Positions 1 through 4,586 are shown, numbered from the stretch's first letter. The stretch is 6,029 bases of DNA from Candidatus Sabulitectum sp. (GCA_029934845.1 JAOZLN010000162.1:1-6029); one strand, 5' to 3'. Numbers and translations: made by a program. Notes: a model not told the origin generated them from the sequence alone.

Positions 1-159
1 AATTTCTTCCACTCCCCTCATGGTAAATATATGATGATCGCCTCTAACACGCTCACTAAAGCCGATTCGACCAAGAAGAACACATAACCTGCTAAAAGCA
101 ATATTGGCGTCCGACCGACCAAGCAGTATCTGCTCGAAAAGCTTTTCGTTATTACCCAT
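1..159 (-). CDS. hicA: HicA-family mRNA interferase toxin, N-terminal 53 residues (partial at left edge)
   Basis: The minus strand reads from an ATG at 159 off the left edge with no stop: 53 codons. The protein has a short N-terminal helix, then GRSDANI (residues 14-20), a leucine-rich helix, and the HicA core with the G-D-H-H-I-F motif at about 40-45. GRSDANI followed by LGF..R.RG.HHIF and EGVEEI-like residues is typical of one HicA subfamily of about 80-90 residues. HicA toxins are small dsRBD-fold RNases whose conserved histidine in this motif cleaves mRNA; a HicB antitoxin gene normally follows and would lie outside the window. The usual Ser before HisHis is Asp here. The start is chosen because the family begins about 13 residues before GRSDANI. 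There is no Shine-Dalgarno site, and a promoter ends 7 nt before the ATG. Whether the toxin is intact cannot be judged from this fragment. Confidence 0.82.
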   Translation of the reverse strand, partial: MGNNEKLFEQILLGRSDANIAFSRLCVLLGRIGFSERVRGDHHIFTMRGVEEI

Positions 160-165
160 GCTTGT

Positions 166-194
166 AGAATATGAAACACATCAATCTTTGCCAA
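166..194 (-). promoter_or_regulatory. Sigma70-type promoter for hicA
   Basis: On the minus strand, -35 TTGGCA (189-194, 5 of 6 matches) is followed by a 17-nt spacer and -10 TATTCT (166-171, 4 of 6). Transcription would start near 159, which is the A of the hicA ATG, so the mRNA would be leaderless or nearly so. Only the sequence match supports this. Confidence 0.5.
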
Positions 195-221
195 GACTGA
201 TCCAAATTCATTTTTCTTTTC

Positions 222-243
222 TGGTGCCCCGTAGTGGATGCTT
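222..243. repeat. Repeat copy R0 (short)
   Basis: This 22-bp stretch, beginning TGGTGCCCCGTAG, matches 278-299 at 18 of 22 positions, and all four differences are transitions. It lies 56 bp before the second copy. It reads as a decayed copy of the sequence that recurs at 3220-3229. Confidence 0.5.
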
Positions 244-251
244 ATCGAGCT

Positions 252-299
252 GTAGAAGAAGTTCTATGCATTCGCTTTGGCACCCCGTAGCGGATACTT
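252..299. repeat. Repeat copy R1 with small hairpin
   Basis: Positions 252-287 match 3194-3229 on the other side of the abiE locus at 31 of 36 positions. The first 16 nt can form a hairpin (GTAGAA / TTCTAT, loop GAAG) with one terminal G-T pair; the copy at 3194 has the perfect form. The second half, TGGCACCCCGTAG (278-290), is the part shared with R0. Both are direct repeats in the same orientation. Confidence 0.55.
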
Positions 300-411
300 T
301 TGGAACTCAAAAGAGATCGTACCGTCTCCTATAACTCACTAAGTATAAACTTCTGTAGCTACAAGAGTGCCAGTTATTGATATCCGCAAAGATCTTCGAA
401 AGCCGATAGAC

Positions 412-440
412 TTGACAATGCCACAAATACTGACTACTAT
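412..440 (+). promoter_or_regulatory. Sigma70-type promoter for abiEi-abiEii
   Basis: A perfect -35 TTGACA (412-417), a 17-nt spacer and -10 TACTAT (435-440, 4 of 6 matches) place the transcript start near 447. That is downstream of the GTG at 367 and the ATG at 418, so those cannot be the starts if this promoter is used. The first start after it with a ribosome-binding site is the TTG at 466. AbiEi proteins usually repress their own promoter, but I see no clear inverted-repeat operator. Confidence 0.55.
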
Positions 441-465
441 TTGTGACACGATTGGAAGTTTTCTC

Positions 466-1077
466 TTGAGATATTCAGTTGGTAGTAAAGTATTTAATAG
501 GATAGTAGGACATGGTAGAGGTTGGGTATTTACTCCAGCTCATTTCAAAGATTTGGGAAGTAGAACTGCCGTGGCTACTGCGCTCAAAAGACACAAGCAA
601 AATGGAACAATCAGACAGATTGCCCGAGGTTTATACGACTTTCCACGAAAAGACTCCGAGCTTGGAGTGTTAGCTCCTCAGATAGATAAAATCATTGCTG
701 CTCTTGAGGTTCGATTCACGGTTCGTTTACAGCCTTCTGGCGCATATGCAGCCAACCTGCTTGGACTAAGTGATCAAGTCCCAATGAGAATAGTTTTTCT
801 TACGGACGGACATCCACACGAACTGACAGTTGGGAAAAGGCACATCATCCTAAGAAGAACAACACCAAAAAACATGAAAACAGCAGGCAGACTAAGCGGA
901 ACCGTAATACAAGCTTTGCGCTGGCTGGGCAAACACAATGTAGATGAGAATACAGTGGCAATCCTGAAACAACACCTCAATTCAGATGAAAAGGTACAGC
1001 TTATGAAAGACAGCAGTTACTCTCCTGTCTGGATAGCAGAAGTAATCTTGTCAATAGCACAGGAAGGCATAGACTGA
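466..1077 (+). CDS. abiEi: Type IV TA antitoxin / repressor, AbiEi family (DUF6088-like)
   Basis: The protein is 203 residues from the TTG start. An N-terminal winged helix holds the family signature GHGRGWVFTP...DLGSR.AV..AL and then I.RGLYD(F)P. The C-terminal half continues with LQPSGAYAANLLGLS.QVP, RIVFLTDG and a final LM.D..Y.P.WI.E. This order is that of the AbiEi antitoxins that pair with AbiEii nucleotidyltransferases. The antitoxin counteracts the toxin without stable binding and represses its own operon (family knowledge). I prefer TTG 466 because GGAAG at 454-458 sits 7 nt upstream, a good promoter ends at 440, and the length matches the roughly 200-residue family. The frame is open back to GTG 367 (236 residues), but that extension has no family similarity and no ribosome-binding site. 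The stop overlaps the next ATG by 1 nt (TGATG). The gene is intact although its toxin is split. Confidence 0.88.
   Translation: MRYSVGSKVFNRIVGHGRGWVFTPAHFKDLGSRTAVATALKRHKQNGTIRQIARGLYDFPRKDSELGVLAPQIDKIIAALEVRFTVRLQPSGAYAANLLGLSDQVPMRIVFLTDGHPHELTVGKRHIILRRTTPKNMKTAGRLSGTVIQALRWLGKHNVDENTVAILKQHLNSDEKVQLMKDSSYSPVWIAEVILSIAQEGID
1061..1067 (+). promoter_or_regulatory. Ribosome-binding site of the AbiEii toxin gene
   Basis: AGGAAGG inside the end of abiEi lies 9 nt before the ATG at 1077. With the TGATG stop-start overlap it indicates translational coupling of toxin to antitoxin. Confidence 0.65.
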
Positions 1078-1856
1078 TGGAAGGATTTCTTCAACAACCT
1101 TCTGAGCGTCGTCGCCTGATCTGTGAGCAAGCAGAAGAACACTTGAACCTACCAGCAGTTTCTTTGGAAAAAGATTTCTGGGTCTGTTGGATCTTGGGTG
1201 AGTTATTTGACATTCCTGGCTGGGGGAAGAACATCACATTCAAAGGTGGAACTTCCCTTTCAAAATGCTGGAGTTTGATCAGCAGGTTCTCAGAGGACAT
1301 TGATATCGTAATTGATAGAGAATTCCTTGGATTTGCTGGTGATAACAGCCCTGAAAAGGCTTCAAGTAAAAAGAAGAGAAAGAAAAGACTAGCAGAGTTG
1401 AAATCTGTAGCACAGCACAAGATACATTCGGAACTGGAACCATTACTGCAAGAAAGAATTAGCGCGGCTCTACCTGAATCTGATATCTGGAGACTATCGC
1501 CAGCTTCCAAAGAAGAGGATCCTGGCAATCAGACAATTCTGTTCAGCTATCCAACTGCTCTGGATAAAGGACAATCATATATCCGACGAGTGGTTAAGAT
1601 CGAGCTGGGAGCTCGATCAGACAGCGAACCGGTCTTGGAACAGAAGATAAAACCGTACTTGTTTGATGCATACCCGGAGATTCTGGGCCCGACCAGCATA
1701 CATGTGAGAGCGCTTGCACCTGAACGGACGTTCTGGGAAAAAGCAATGCCTTTGCATGAGGAAAGATGTCGTCCTCCAGATAAGAAACGGAAACCACGAA
1801 TGGCTCGGCATTACTACGATCTCTGGTGTCTGATAACGTCTCAAATAAGTAGATAG
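1077..1856 (+). pseudogene. abiEii: AbiEii-family nucleotidyltransferase toxin, 5' part, interrupted by a cassette
   Basis: AbiEii/AbiGii (DUF1814) toxins are DNA-polymerase-beta-like nucleotidyltransferases; family members are known to modify tRNA or to bind GTP. The visible motifs are motif I GGTSLSK (residues 57-63), motif II with Asp74 and Asp76 in SEDIDIV, motif III KIELG (174-178, Glu176), motif IV ERTFWEK (216-222), and the start of the C-terminal helical domain, RMARHYYDLWCLI (241-253). At codon 254 the gene runs into foreign DNA: the last five residues (SQISR) and the stop are cassette-encoded. The missing C-terminal 88 residues lie at 2864-3130 in the frame that would continue this gene. 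All four catalytic motifs remain, so a 259-residue truncated protein could be made. It lacks the conserved C-terminal domain and is probably inactive or unstable (inference). A Lys/Arg-rich stretch at about 98-104 is a further feature. Confidence 0.9.
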
Positions 1857-1913
1857 CGGTAGGTTGTTTAATGGCGATATAGTTCGCTATGCTACTTCAT
1901 TTGTTTGTTAGCT
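1831..1913 (-). other. attC recombination site (with hybrid core at the insertion junction)
   Basis: Minus-strand order: core site AGCTAAC (1907-1913), 4-nt unpaired spacer (1903-1906), stem arm (1885-1902), loop region (1859-1884), second arm (1843-1858), 5-nt spacer (1838-1842), then G^TTATCA (1837 / 1831-1836). The two arms pair perfectly over 16 bp once two bases in the longer arm, at 1891 and 1898, are left out as extrahelical bases. Unequal arms with extrahelical bases, an unpaired central spacer and core sites at the ends are the features IntI integrases recognise in folded attC. The recombinogenic bottom strand is the plus strand of this window. The outer core is now a hybrid: G from the cassette and TTATCA from abiEii. 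Confidence 0.85.
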
Positions 1914-2029
1914 TTTAGTTTCTTTTGTCTTTTATATCGTTGCTCATGTTACAATAGTATTATTATCTACTAATCACAAGAGCAAGTTCCTATTCTTTTA
2001 TTCTTTATTTCTGAATTAACTAAAAGCTA
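1909..2029. repeat. 12-bp perfect inverted repeat overlapping the attC core
   Basis: TAGCTTTTAGTT at 1909-1920 is the exact reverse complement of AACTAAAAGCTA at 2018-2029, with 97 bp between. The left arm overlaps the attC core site at 1907-1913. Next to the right arm, 2026-2040 read on the minus strand (ATAGATAGCGATAGC) resembles the attC arm at 1850-1863 on the plus strand. It may be a relic of an earlier attC or a competing hairpin; chance is not excluded in AT-rich DNA. Confidence 0.5.
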
Positions 2030-2199
2030 TCGCTATCTATAATTTCCGGATATATTTGAAATGAACTTGTTTTTGCGGGATAACTATATTTTTCTTGGAA
2101 TCAACAGGGCTGTAGAATTCTATTTATTGTATTATTTTTATTTGTGAACATCTGGCCCATAAACAATGAAAACCCTCTGCATTTTGGGTGTGTGCATAT
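1914..2199. other. AT-rich stretch of the cassette between antitoxin gene and attC, no gene seen
   Basis: No recognisable gene lies in these 286 bp. Short frames (plus strand from ATG 2061, 28 codons; minus strand from ATG 1947, 10 codons) lack family similarity. The stretch contains half of a 12-bp inverted repeat (2018-2029) and a weak minus-strand promoter-like match (1951-1979). No hairpin followed by a T-run is evident as a terminator for the antitoxin transcript. Confidence 0.5.
1951..1979 (-). promoter_or_regulatory. Possible outward promoter near the attC end of the cassette
   Basis: On the minus strand, TTGTGA (1974-1979, 4 of 6), a 17-nt spacer and TATTGT (1951-1956, 4 of 6) could drive transcription through attC and antisense into the 5' part of abiEii. 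The match is weak and the surrounding sequence is AT-rich, so chance is likely. Confidence 0.2.
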
Positions 2200-2505
2200 T
2201 TAATTATTAGCAGATTTTCTTTCAATAAGCTGCCCTGTAATGTATTTGTGAAGTACACTTTTTATAAATGATTGATACTTTAGTCCTTCAATTGCTGCAC
2301 GTTTTTTAATCTCATTCAGTTCAAAAGAATCAATACGTATATTCATTTTAGTTTCTTTTTTCACGAAATTGATGGCAGCTTTTTTTAATTTTTTTTGTGT
2401 TTTTAAATCAGGCTTGGCCAATTTAGTAACATCCAAGCTATCAAGAGCTTTTTCGAGATCTATCTCTTCTTGATCTAAGGGTTTATTTTTTGCTAATTCA
2501 GACAT
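2200..2505 (-). CDS. CopG-type ribbon-helix-helix antitoxin
   Basis: This 101-residue protein has a charged, helical N-terminal half (residues 1-50, Lys/Glu/Asp-rich), the probable toxin-binding part. From about residue 53 it has a ribbon-helix-helix DNA-binding domain: the strand MNIRID, helix ELNEIKKRAAIEGL, a turn with YQSFIKSVL, and a second helix ending HKYITGQL. This is the layout of antitoxins paired with BrnT-like toxins, encoded after the toxin. Its ATG overlaps the toxin stop by 1 nt (TAATG), and a strong GGAGG (2513-2517) sits 7 nt before it, so antitoxin translation should exceed that of the toxin. As in other RHH antitoxins it likely represses its own promoter with or without toxin (family knowledge). 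It is carried within the integron cassette. Confidence 0.85.
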   Translation of the reverse strand: MSELAKNKPLDQEEIDLEKALDSLDVTKLAKPDLKTQKKLKKAAINFVKKETKMNIRIDSFELNEIKKRAAIEGLKYQSFIKSVLHKYITGQLIERKSANN

Positions 2506-2774
2506 TATTTATCCTCCAACAAATATTTAAATTTTCTATTTGGAAATATAGTTTTTAAAAAAAATATTTCATTATCTTCTACATACGGCACACAATAAGT
2601 GTACTGATTAATCTCAACAACCAAAATTCGTTGATCGGGATACTTCATGGAGTTGGGATGAGGGAAGTCAGCTAAAACACCTTTATTATAAATTGCTTCA
2701 ATGACATTCTGAAAGGTTACGCCCCGTTCCTCAAACAAAAGTATATTTTTCTTGTTGTTAAAATTAAATTCCAT
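2505..2774 (-). CDS. BrnT-like (RelE-fold) ribonuclease toxin of the cassette TA module
   Basis: The protein is 89 residues from ATG 2774. It begins MEFNFNNKKN...ERGVTF..VIEAI, the N-terminal pattern of BrnT-like toxins (MxFxxDxxKNxxxxxxHGVSF), and ends with a basic stretch IFPNRKFKYL. The middle section, PDQRILVVEINQYTYCVPYV and then FLKTIFPNRK, fits the beta-sheet core of these small RNases. Identity with characterised BrnT is not claimed, since the usual active-site residues are not all obvious. The frame is open back to GTG 2801, but that would place the start inside the promoter, and the family begins at the chosen ATG. There is no Shine-Dalgarno site; the predicted transcript starts at or next to the ATG. 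It comes first in an operon with the CopG-type antitoxin, the usual order of this TA type. Confidence 0.75.
   Translation of the reverse strand: MEFNFNNKKNILLFEERGVTFQNVIEAIYNKGVLADFPHPNSMKYPDQRILVVEINQYTYCVPYVEDNEIFFLKTIFPNRKFKYLLEDK
2513..2517 (-). promoter_or_regulatory. Strong ribosome-binding site of the cassette antitoxin
   Basis: GGAGG on the minus strand lies 7 nt upstream of the antitoxin ATG at 2505, within the last codons of the toxin gene. The toxin itself has no such site, so the pair is biased toward antitoxin synthesis. Confidence 0.75.
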
Positions 2775-2780
2775 GAAGGA

Positions 2781-2809
2781 AGCATACAAATTAGTGCGCA
2801 CAATGTCAA
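2781..2809 (-). promoter_or_regulatory. Cassette promoter for the toxin-antitoxin pair
   Basis: On the minus strand, a perfect -35 TTGACA (2804-2809), a 17-nt spacer and -10 TATGCT (2781-2786, 4 of 6) place the start of transcription near 2774, the toxin ATG. The cassette therefore carries its own promoter, as TA cassettes in integrons usually do, and does not need an external integron promoter. Confidence 0.7.
2794..2801. promoter_or_regulatory. Candidate operator inside the cassette promoter
   Basis: GTGCGCAC is an 8-bp perfect palindrome lying entirely within the 17-nt spacer between -35 and -10. That is a suitable place for a dimeric ribbon-helix-helix repressor such as the cassette antitoxin. 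Palindrome and position are seen; binding is inferred. Confidence 0.4.
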
Positions 2810-2861
2810 CACTATTTCGGGTAAATATAAAATGATATTTTCAGCATCATTGATAAGCTAA

Positions 2862-3130
2862 CAAAGGGTATAGCTGCGAAAGCAACGGAGCGCATCGATA
2901 TCTTCGAACGGACTGCATATCACCGTGAAATTTATTTCAGATGGTCCTGGATGGATTACAGTACGCTTGCAAAGGGGAAGCTTCAATTGGTTCCTCTTCC
3001 AGAGCAAGAAGCTGAATGGCGCAGAGACTATAACGCAATGGGAATCGAAATGTTCTTTGGCAAGGTTCCTGGGTTCAGCGAAATTCTGCAAGTAGCCAGA
3101 GAATTCCAGGATAACTTTAACAGCTCTTGA
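2862..3130 (+). pseudogene. abiEii: AbiEii-family toxin, severed 3' part (C-terminal 88 residues)
   Basis: From 2864 the plus strand reads KGIAAKATERIDIFERTAYHREIYFRW..., with the AbiEii C-terminal signature FRWSWMDYSTL, LVPLPEQEAEWRRDY, EMFFGKVPGFSEIL and REFQDNFN, ending at the TGA 3128-3130. It has no start codon or ribosome-binding site of its own; the first in-frame ATG falls within WSWMDY. Codon 254 of the ancestral gene is split by the cassette (A at 1836, CA at 2862-2863). Spliced to 1077-1836 it gives 343 codons including stop, the normal size for the family. No frameshift or stop has accumulated in either half, which suggests a recent insertion or a still useful excised state. Confidence 0.9.
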
Positions 3131-3138
3131 GAAACTTC

Positions 3139-3154
3139 CTGCCGTCCCTGGCAG
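3139..3154 (+). terminator. Weak hairpin after abiEii
   Basis: CTGCC (3139-3143) pairs with GGCAG (3150-3154) over a 6-nt loop, 8 nt after the abiEii stop. There is no run of T after it, so a real terminator is doubtful. Confidence 0.25.
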
Positions 3155-3193
3155 ATATTGTATGTTCACCGTACCTGATACTATTCAAACTCA

Positions 3194-3229
3194 GTAGAAG
3201 AATTTCTACTCATTCTCTCTGGCACCCCG
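3194..3229. repeat. Repeat copy R2 with perfect small hairpin
   Basis: This stretch matches 252-287 at 31 of 36 positions. It begins with a perfect 6-bp hairpin (GTAGAA / TTCTAC, loop GAAT) and ends in TGGCACCCCG. With R1 it brackets the abiE locus and its cassette as direct repeats about 2.9 kb apart. Sequence after the shared block diverges, except for a later GAACTC in both. Origin unknown. Confidence 0.55.
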
Positions 3230-3341
3230 AACCGAATTCGAACTCCCCCCGTTCTTAGCACGGAACAGGCCGGTAAGATGGCTGGAGGCTTTGCGTGCTA
3301 TTCAGTAGCACTGTTGATTTCCTGAAACTATATTAGCCTCT

Positions 3342-4577
3342 ATGTTTGAACGAATACTAACTTCACTGCTGGAAATACGGGAAGTGGTAAGCATCCACCC
3401 TGTATTTGGTGTTGGAATCCTGCTTGTGGGCAGTTTCTTCCTGGGAAGGCTTGCCTCCAGGGCAGGTATTCCGGCAATTACAGGTTTCATCGTTGCAGGT
3501 ATGATTTTGGGACCTTCCATTACGGGCATGGTTCACTCTGATCTGCATGATGAGCTTGGAATAATTACAGAAGTGGCTCTTGCAGTTATTGCCCTTGTTA
3601 TTGGCAGTGAATTCAGCCTTGTTAAGCTCCGGCGTACAGGCAGAGCTGTTGTGATAATTACACTTGTACAGATGTTACTTTCCTTCGGAGCTGTTACAGC
3701 TGTGTTGTGGCTTACAGGGTTTATGCCACTGGCTGCAGCTGCGCTGCTTGGTGCCGTTGCCTCGGCAACAGCCCCTGCTGCAACAGTAGCAATTGTCCGT
3801 GACTTGAAGGCACGAGGCCCTTTTGTAGATCATCTTTACGGAATTGTAGCTCTTGATGACGCTGGAAGTGTTCTTCTTTTCAGTGTTGTCGCCGCCTTTG
3901 CAGGAGCAAGTTTTGGCGGTGGCGAAACCAATATTCTGCACTCTATTATGCATGCAGTTCGTGAAATTGGAGGCTCTGTCATTCTCGGTGGAGCCACCGG
4001 ATGGTTGATCCATGTTGCCACATCGGGCCGTGGCCGAACTAACGAAGTTTATATAGTCAGCCTGGGTTTGATCTTTCTTCTTACTGCCGTAGCAACCACA
4101 TTAGGGCTCTCTGCCCTTCTGGCCGGTATGACTGCAGGTGCAGTGCTTGCTAACATGGGAAGGGGCGCTTTCAGAGTAATTACATCTCTCGAACAACTGT
4201 CTCCACCGCTTTATGCCGTCTTTTTTGCTATTGCTGGAACTGAGCTCAGTTTCAGTGTTTTCTCCCAGACTCAAGTTATTATCATGGGAATTCTATTCAT
4301 TCTGGCCAGAGCAGCTGGCAAATATTATGGAGTTTGGATAGGGGCAAAAGCTGCAGGCTCAAGTCCTCTCATCAGAAAGTATCTTGGCCTGGCCATGCTT
4401 CCACAAGCTGGTGTCGCCATTGGGCTTGCGCTTTATATTCAAGCTGCTCCGTTTTTCTCGGGTCATGAGGAGCTTGCTGCAACAATGGTCAGCATCGTTC
4501 TTATGAGTGTTTTTGTCAACGAACTTGCCGGGCCTCCAGTATCAAAGTTTGCCGTTGTACGCGGCGCAACCCTTTGA
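3342..4577 (+). CDS. CPA2-type cation:proton antiporter (Na+/H+ or K+/H+ exchanger family)
   Basis: This 411-residue, very hydrophobic protein has about 11-13 membrane segments. The N-terminal RLASRAGIPAITGFIVAGMILGPS (37-60) is the first conserved helix of the family. SATAPAATVAIVRD (141-154) matches the unwound fourth helix region. LYGIVALDDAGSVLLF (165-180) contains the paired acidic residues Asp172-Asp173 at the ion-binding site; a DD pair is typical of electrogenic exchangers. LGLAMLPQAGVAIGLAL (348-364) is the conserved late helix. There is no KTN/TrkA-N domain, so this is the transporter core only. The start ATG fits the family but has no clear Shine-Dalgarno site, and only a weak -10-like TATATT (3329-3334) precedes it. 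The next gene starts 9 nt after the stop. Ion specificity cannot be read from the sequence. Confidence 0.88.
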   Translation: MFERILTSLLEIREVVSIHPVFGVGILLVGSFFLGRLASRAGIPAITGFIVAGMILGPSITGMVHSDLHDELGIITEVALAVIALVIGSEFSLVKLRRTGRAVVIITLVQMLLSFGAVTAVLWLTGFMPLAAAALLGAVASATAPAATVAIVRDLKARGPFVDHLYGIVALDDAGSVLLFSVVAAFAGASFGGGETNILHSIMHAVREIGGSVILGGATGWLIHVATSGRGRTNEVYIVSLGLIFLLTAVATTLGLSALLAGMTAGAVLANMGRGAFRVITSLEQLSPPLYAVFFAIAGTELSFSVFSQTQVIIMGILFILARAAGKYYGVWIGAKAAGSSPLIRKYLGLAMLPQAGVAIGLALYIQAAPFFSGHEELAATMVSIVLMSVFVNELAGPPVSKFAVVRGATL

Positions 4578-4580
4578 GGT
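4576..4580 (+). promoter_or_regulatory. Ribosome-binding site of the EIIA-PII gene
   Basis: GAGGT overlaps the antiporter stop codon and lies 6 nt before the ATG at 4587, supporting co-translation from one mRNA. Confidence 0.6.
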
Positions 4581-4586
4581 AAGTGC

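Larger units (their letters stand above)
160..465. other. Intergenic region between divergent hicA and abiEi
   Basis: The two genes diverge from this 306-bp region. It holds the hicA promoter (minus strand, 166-194), two related short repeats (222-243 and 278-299), a small hairpin (252-267) and the abiE promoter (412-440). Open reading frames crossing it, including the GTG-started extension of abiEi from 367 and a plus-strand frame at 104-334, match no recognisable family. I regard them as chance frames. Confidence 0.6.
1837..2861 (-). mobile_element. Integron-type gene cassette carrying a BrnT-like/CopG TA module
   Basis: In the orientation of its genes (minus strand) the insert starts after a G at 2862 with TTAGCT. 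It carries a promoter, toxin and antitoxin, and ends in an attC-like site whose last base is the G at 1837, followed by target TTATCA. The free circle would have core sites AGCTAAC and G^TTAGCT, perfectly complementary as in attC sites. The genes read away from the first boundary with attC after them, which is cassette polarity. Removing 1837-2861 restores a 343-codon gene, so there is no target duplication and none of the terminal repeats or transposase of an IS. The cassette is visibly AT-richer than its flanks. The target was a secondary G^TT site in abiEii, neither attI nor another attC. Length is 1025 bp, within the usual cassette range. Confidence 0.85.
3131..3341. other. Intergenic region between the abiE island and the antiporter operon
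   Basis: It holds a weak hairpin (3139-3154), repeat R2 (3194-3229) and a possible -10 (TATATT, 3329-3334) before the antiporter. Read on the minus strand, 3220-3250 contains a GTTCGAAT-like stretch ending in GGGGTGCCA that recalls a tRNA 3' end, but no matching acceptor strand follows. The remainder shows nothing recognisable. Confidence 0.5.

Noticed and set aside
104..334. Plus-strand 76-codon open frame
   Set aside because: It overlaps hicA and two repeats, matches no family and has no ribosome-binding site; a chance frame.
2061..2147. 28-codon plus-strand frame in the cassette tail
   Set aside because: No Shine-Dalgarno site, AT-rich low-complexity product, no family similarity.
1837..2861. 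Insertion sequence or transposon as explanation of the insert
   Set aside because: No transposase, no target-site duplication at the restored junction, and the ends fit attC/G^TT cassette boundaries. The 11-bp inverted match 1904-1914 / 2855-2865 is explained by the complementary core sites plus neighbouring target bases.
2858..3169. Minus-strand 103-codon open frame
   Set aside because: It is the shadow of the severed AbiEii C-terminus, which has strong family similarity on the plus strand.
3220..3250. tRNA 3'-end-like sequence on the minus strand (GTTCGAAT then GGGGTGCCA)
   Set aside because: No complementary acceptor strand (ACCCC-type) within tRNA distance, and the T-stem does not pair; it is part of the repeat R2.
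3675..4013. Minus-strand open frames within the antiporter gene
   Set aside because: They overlap a clear transporter with conserved motifs on the plus strand; antisense shadows.
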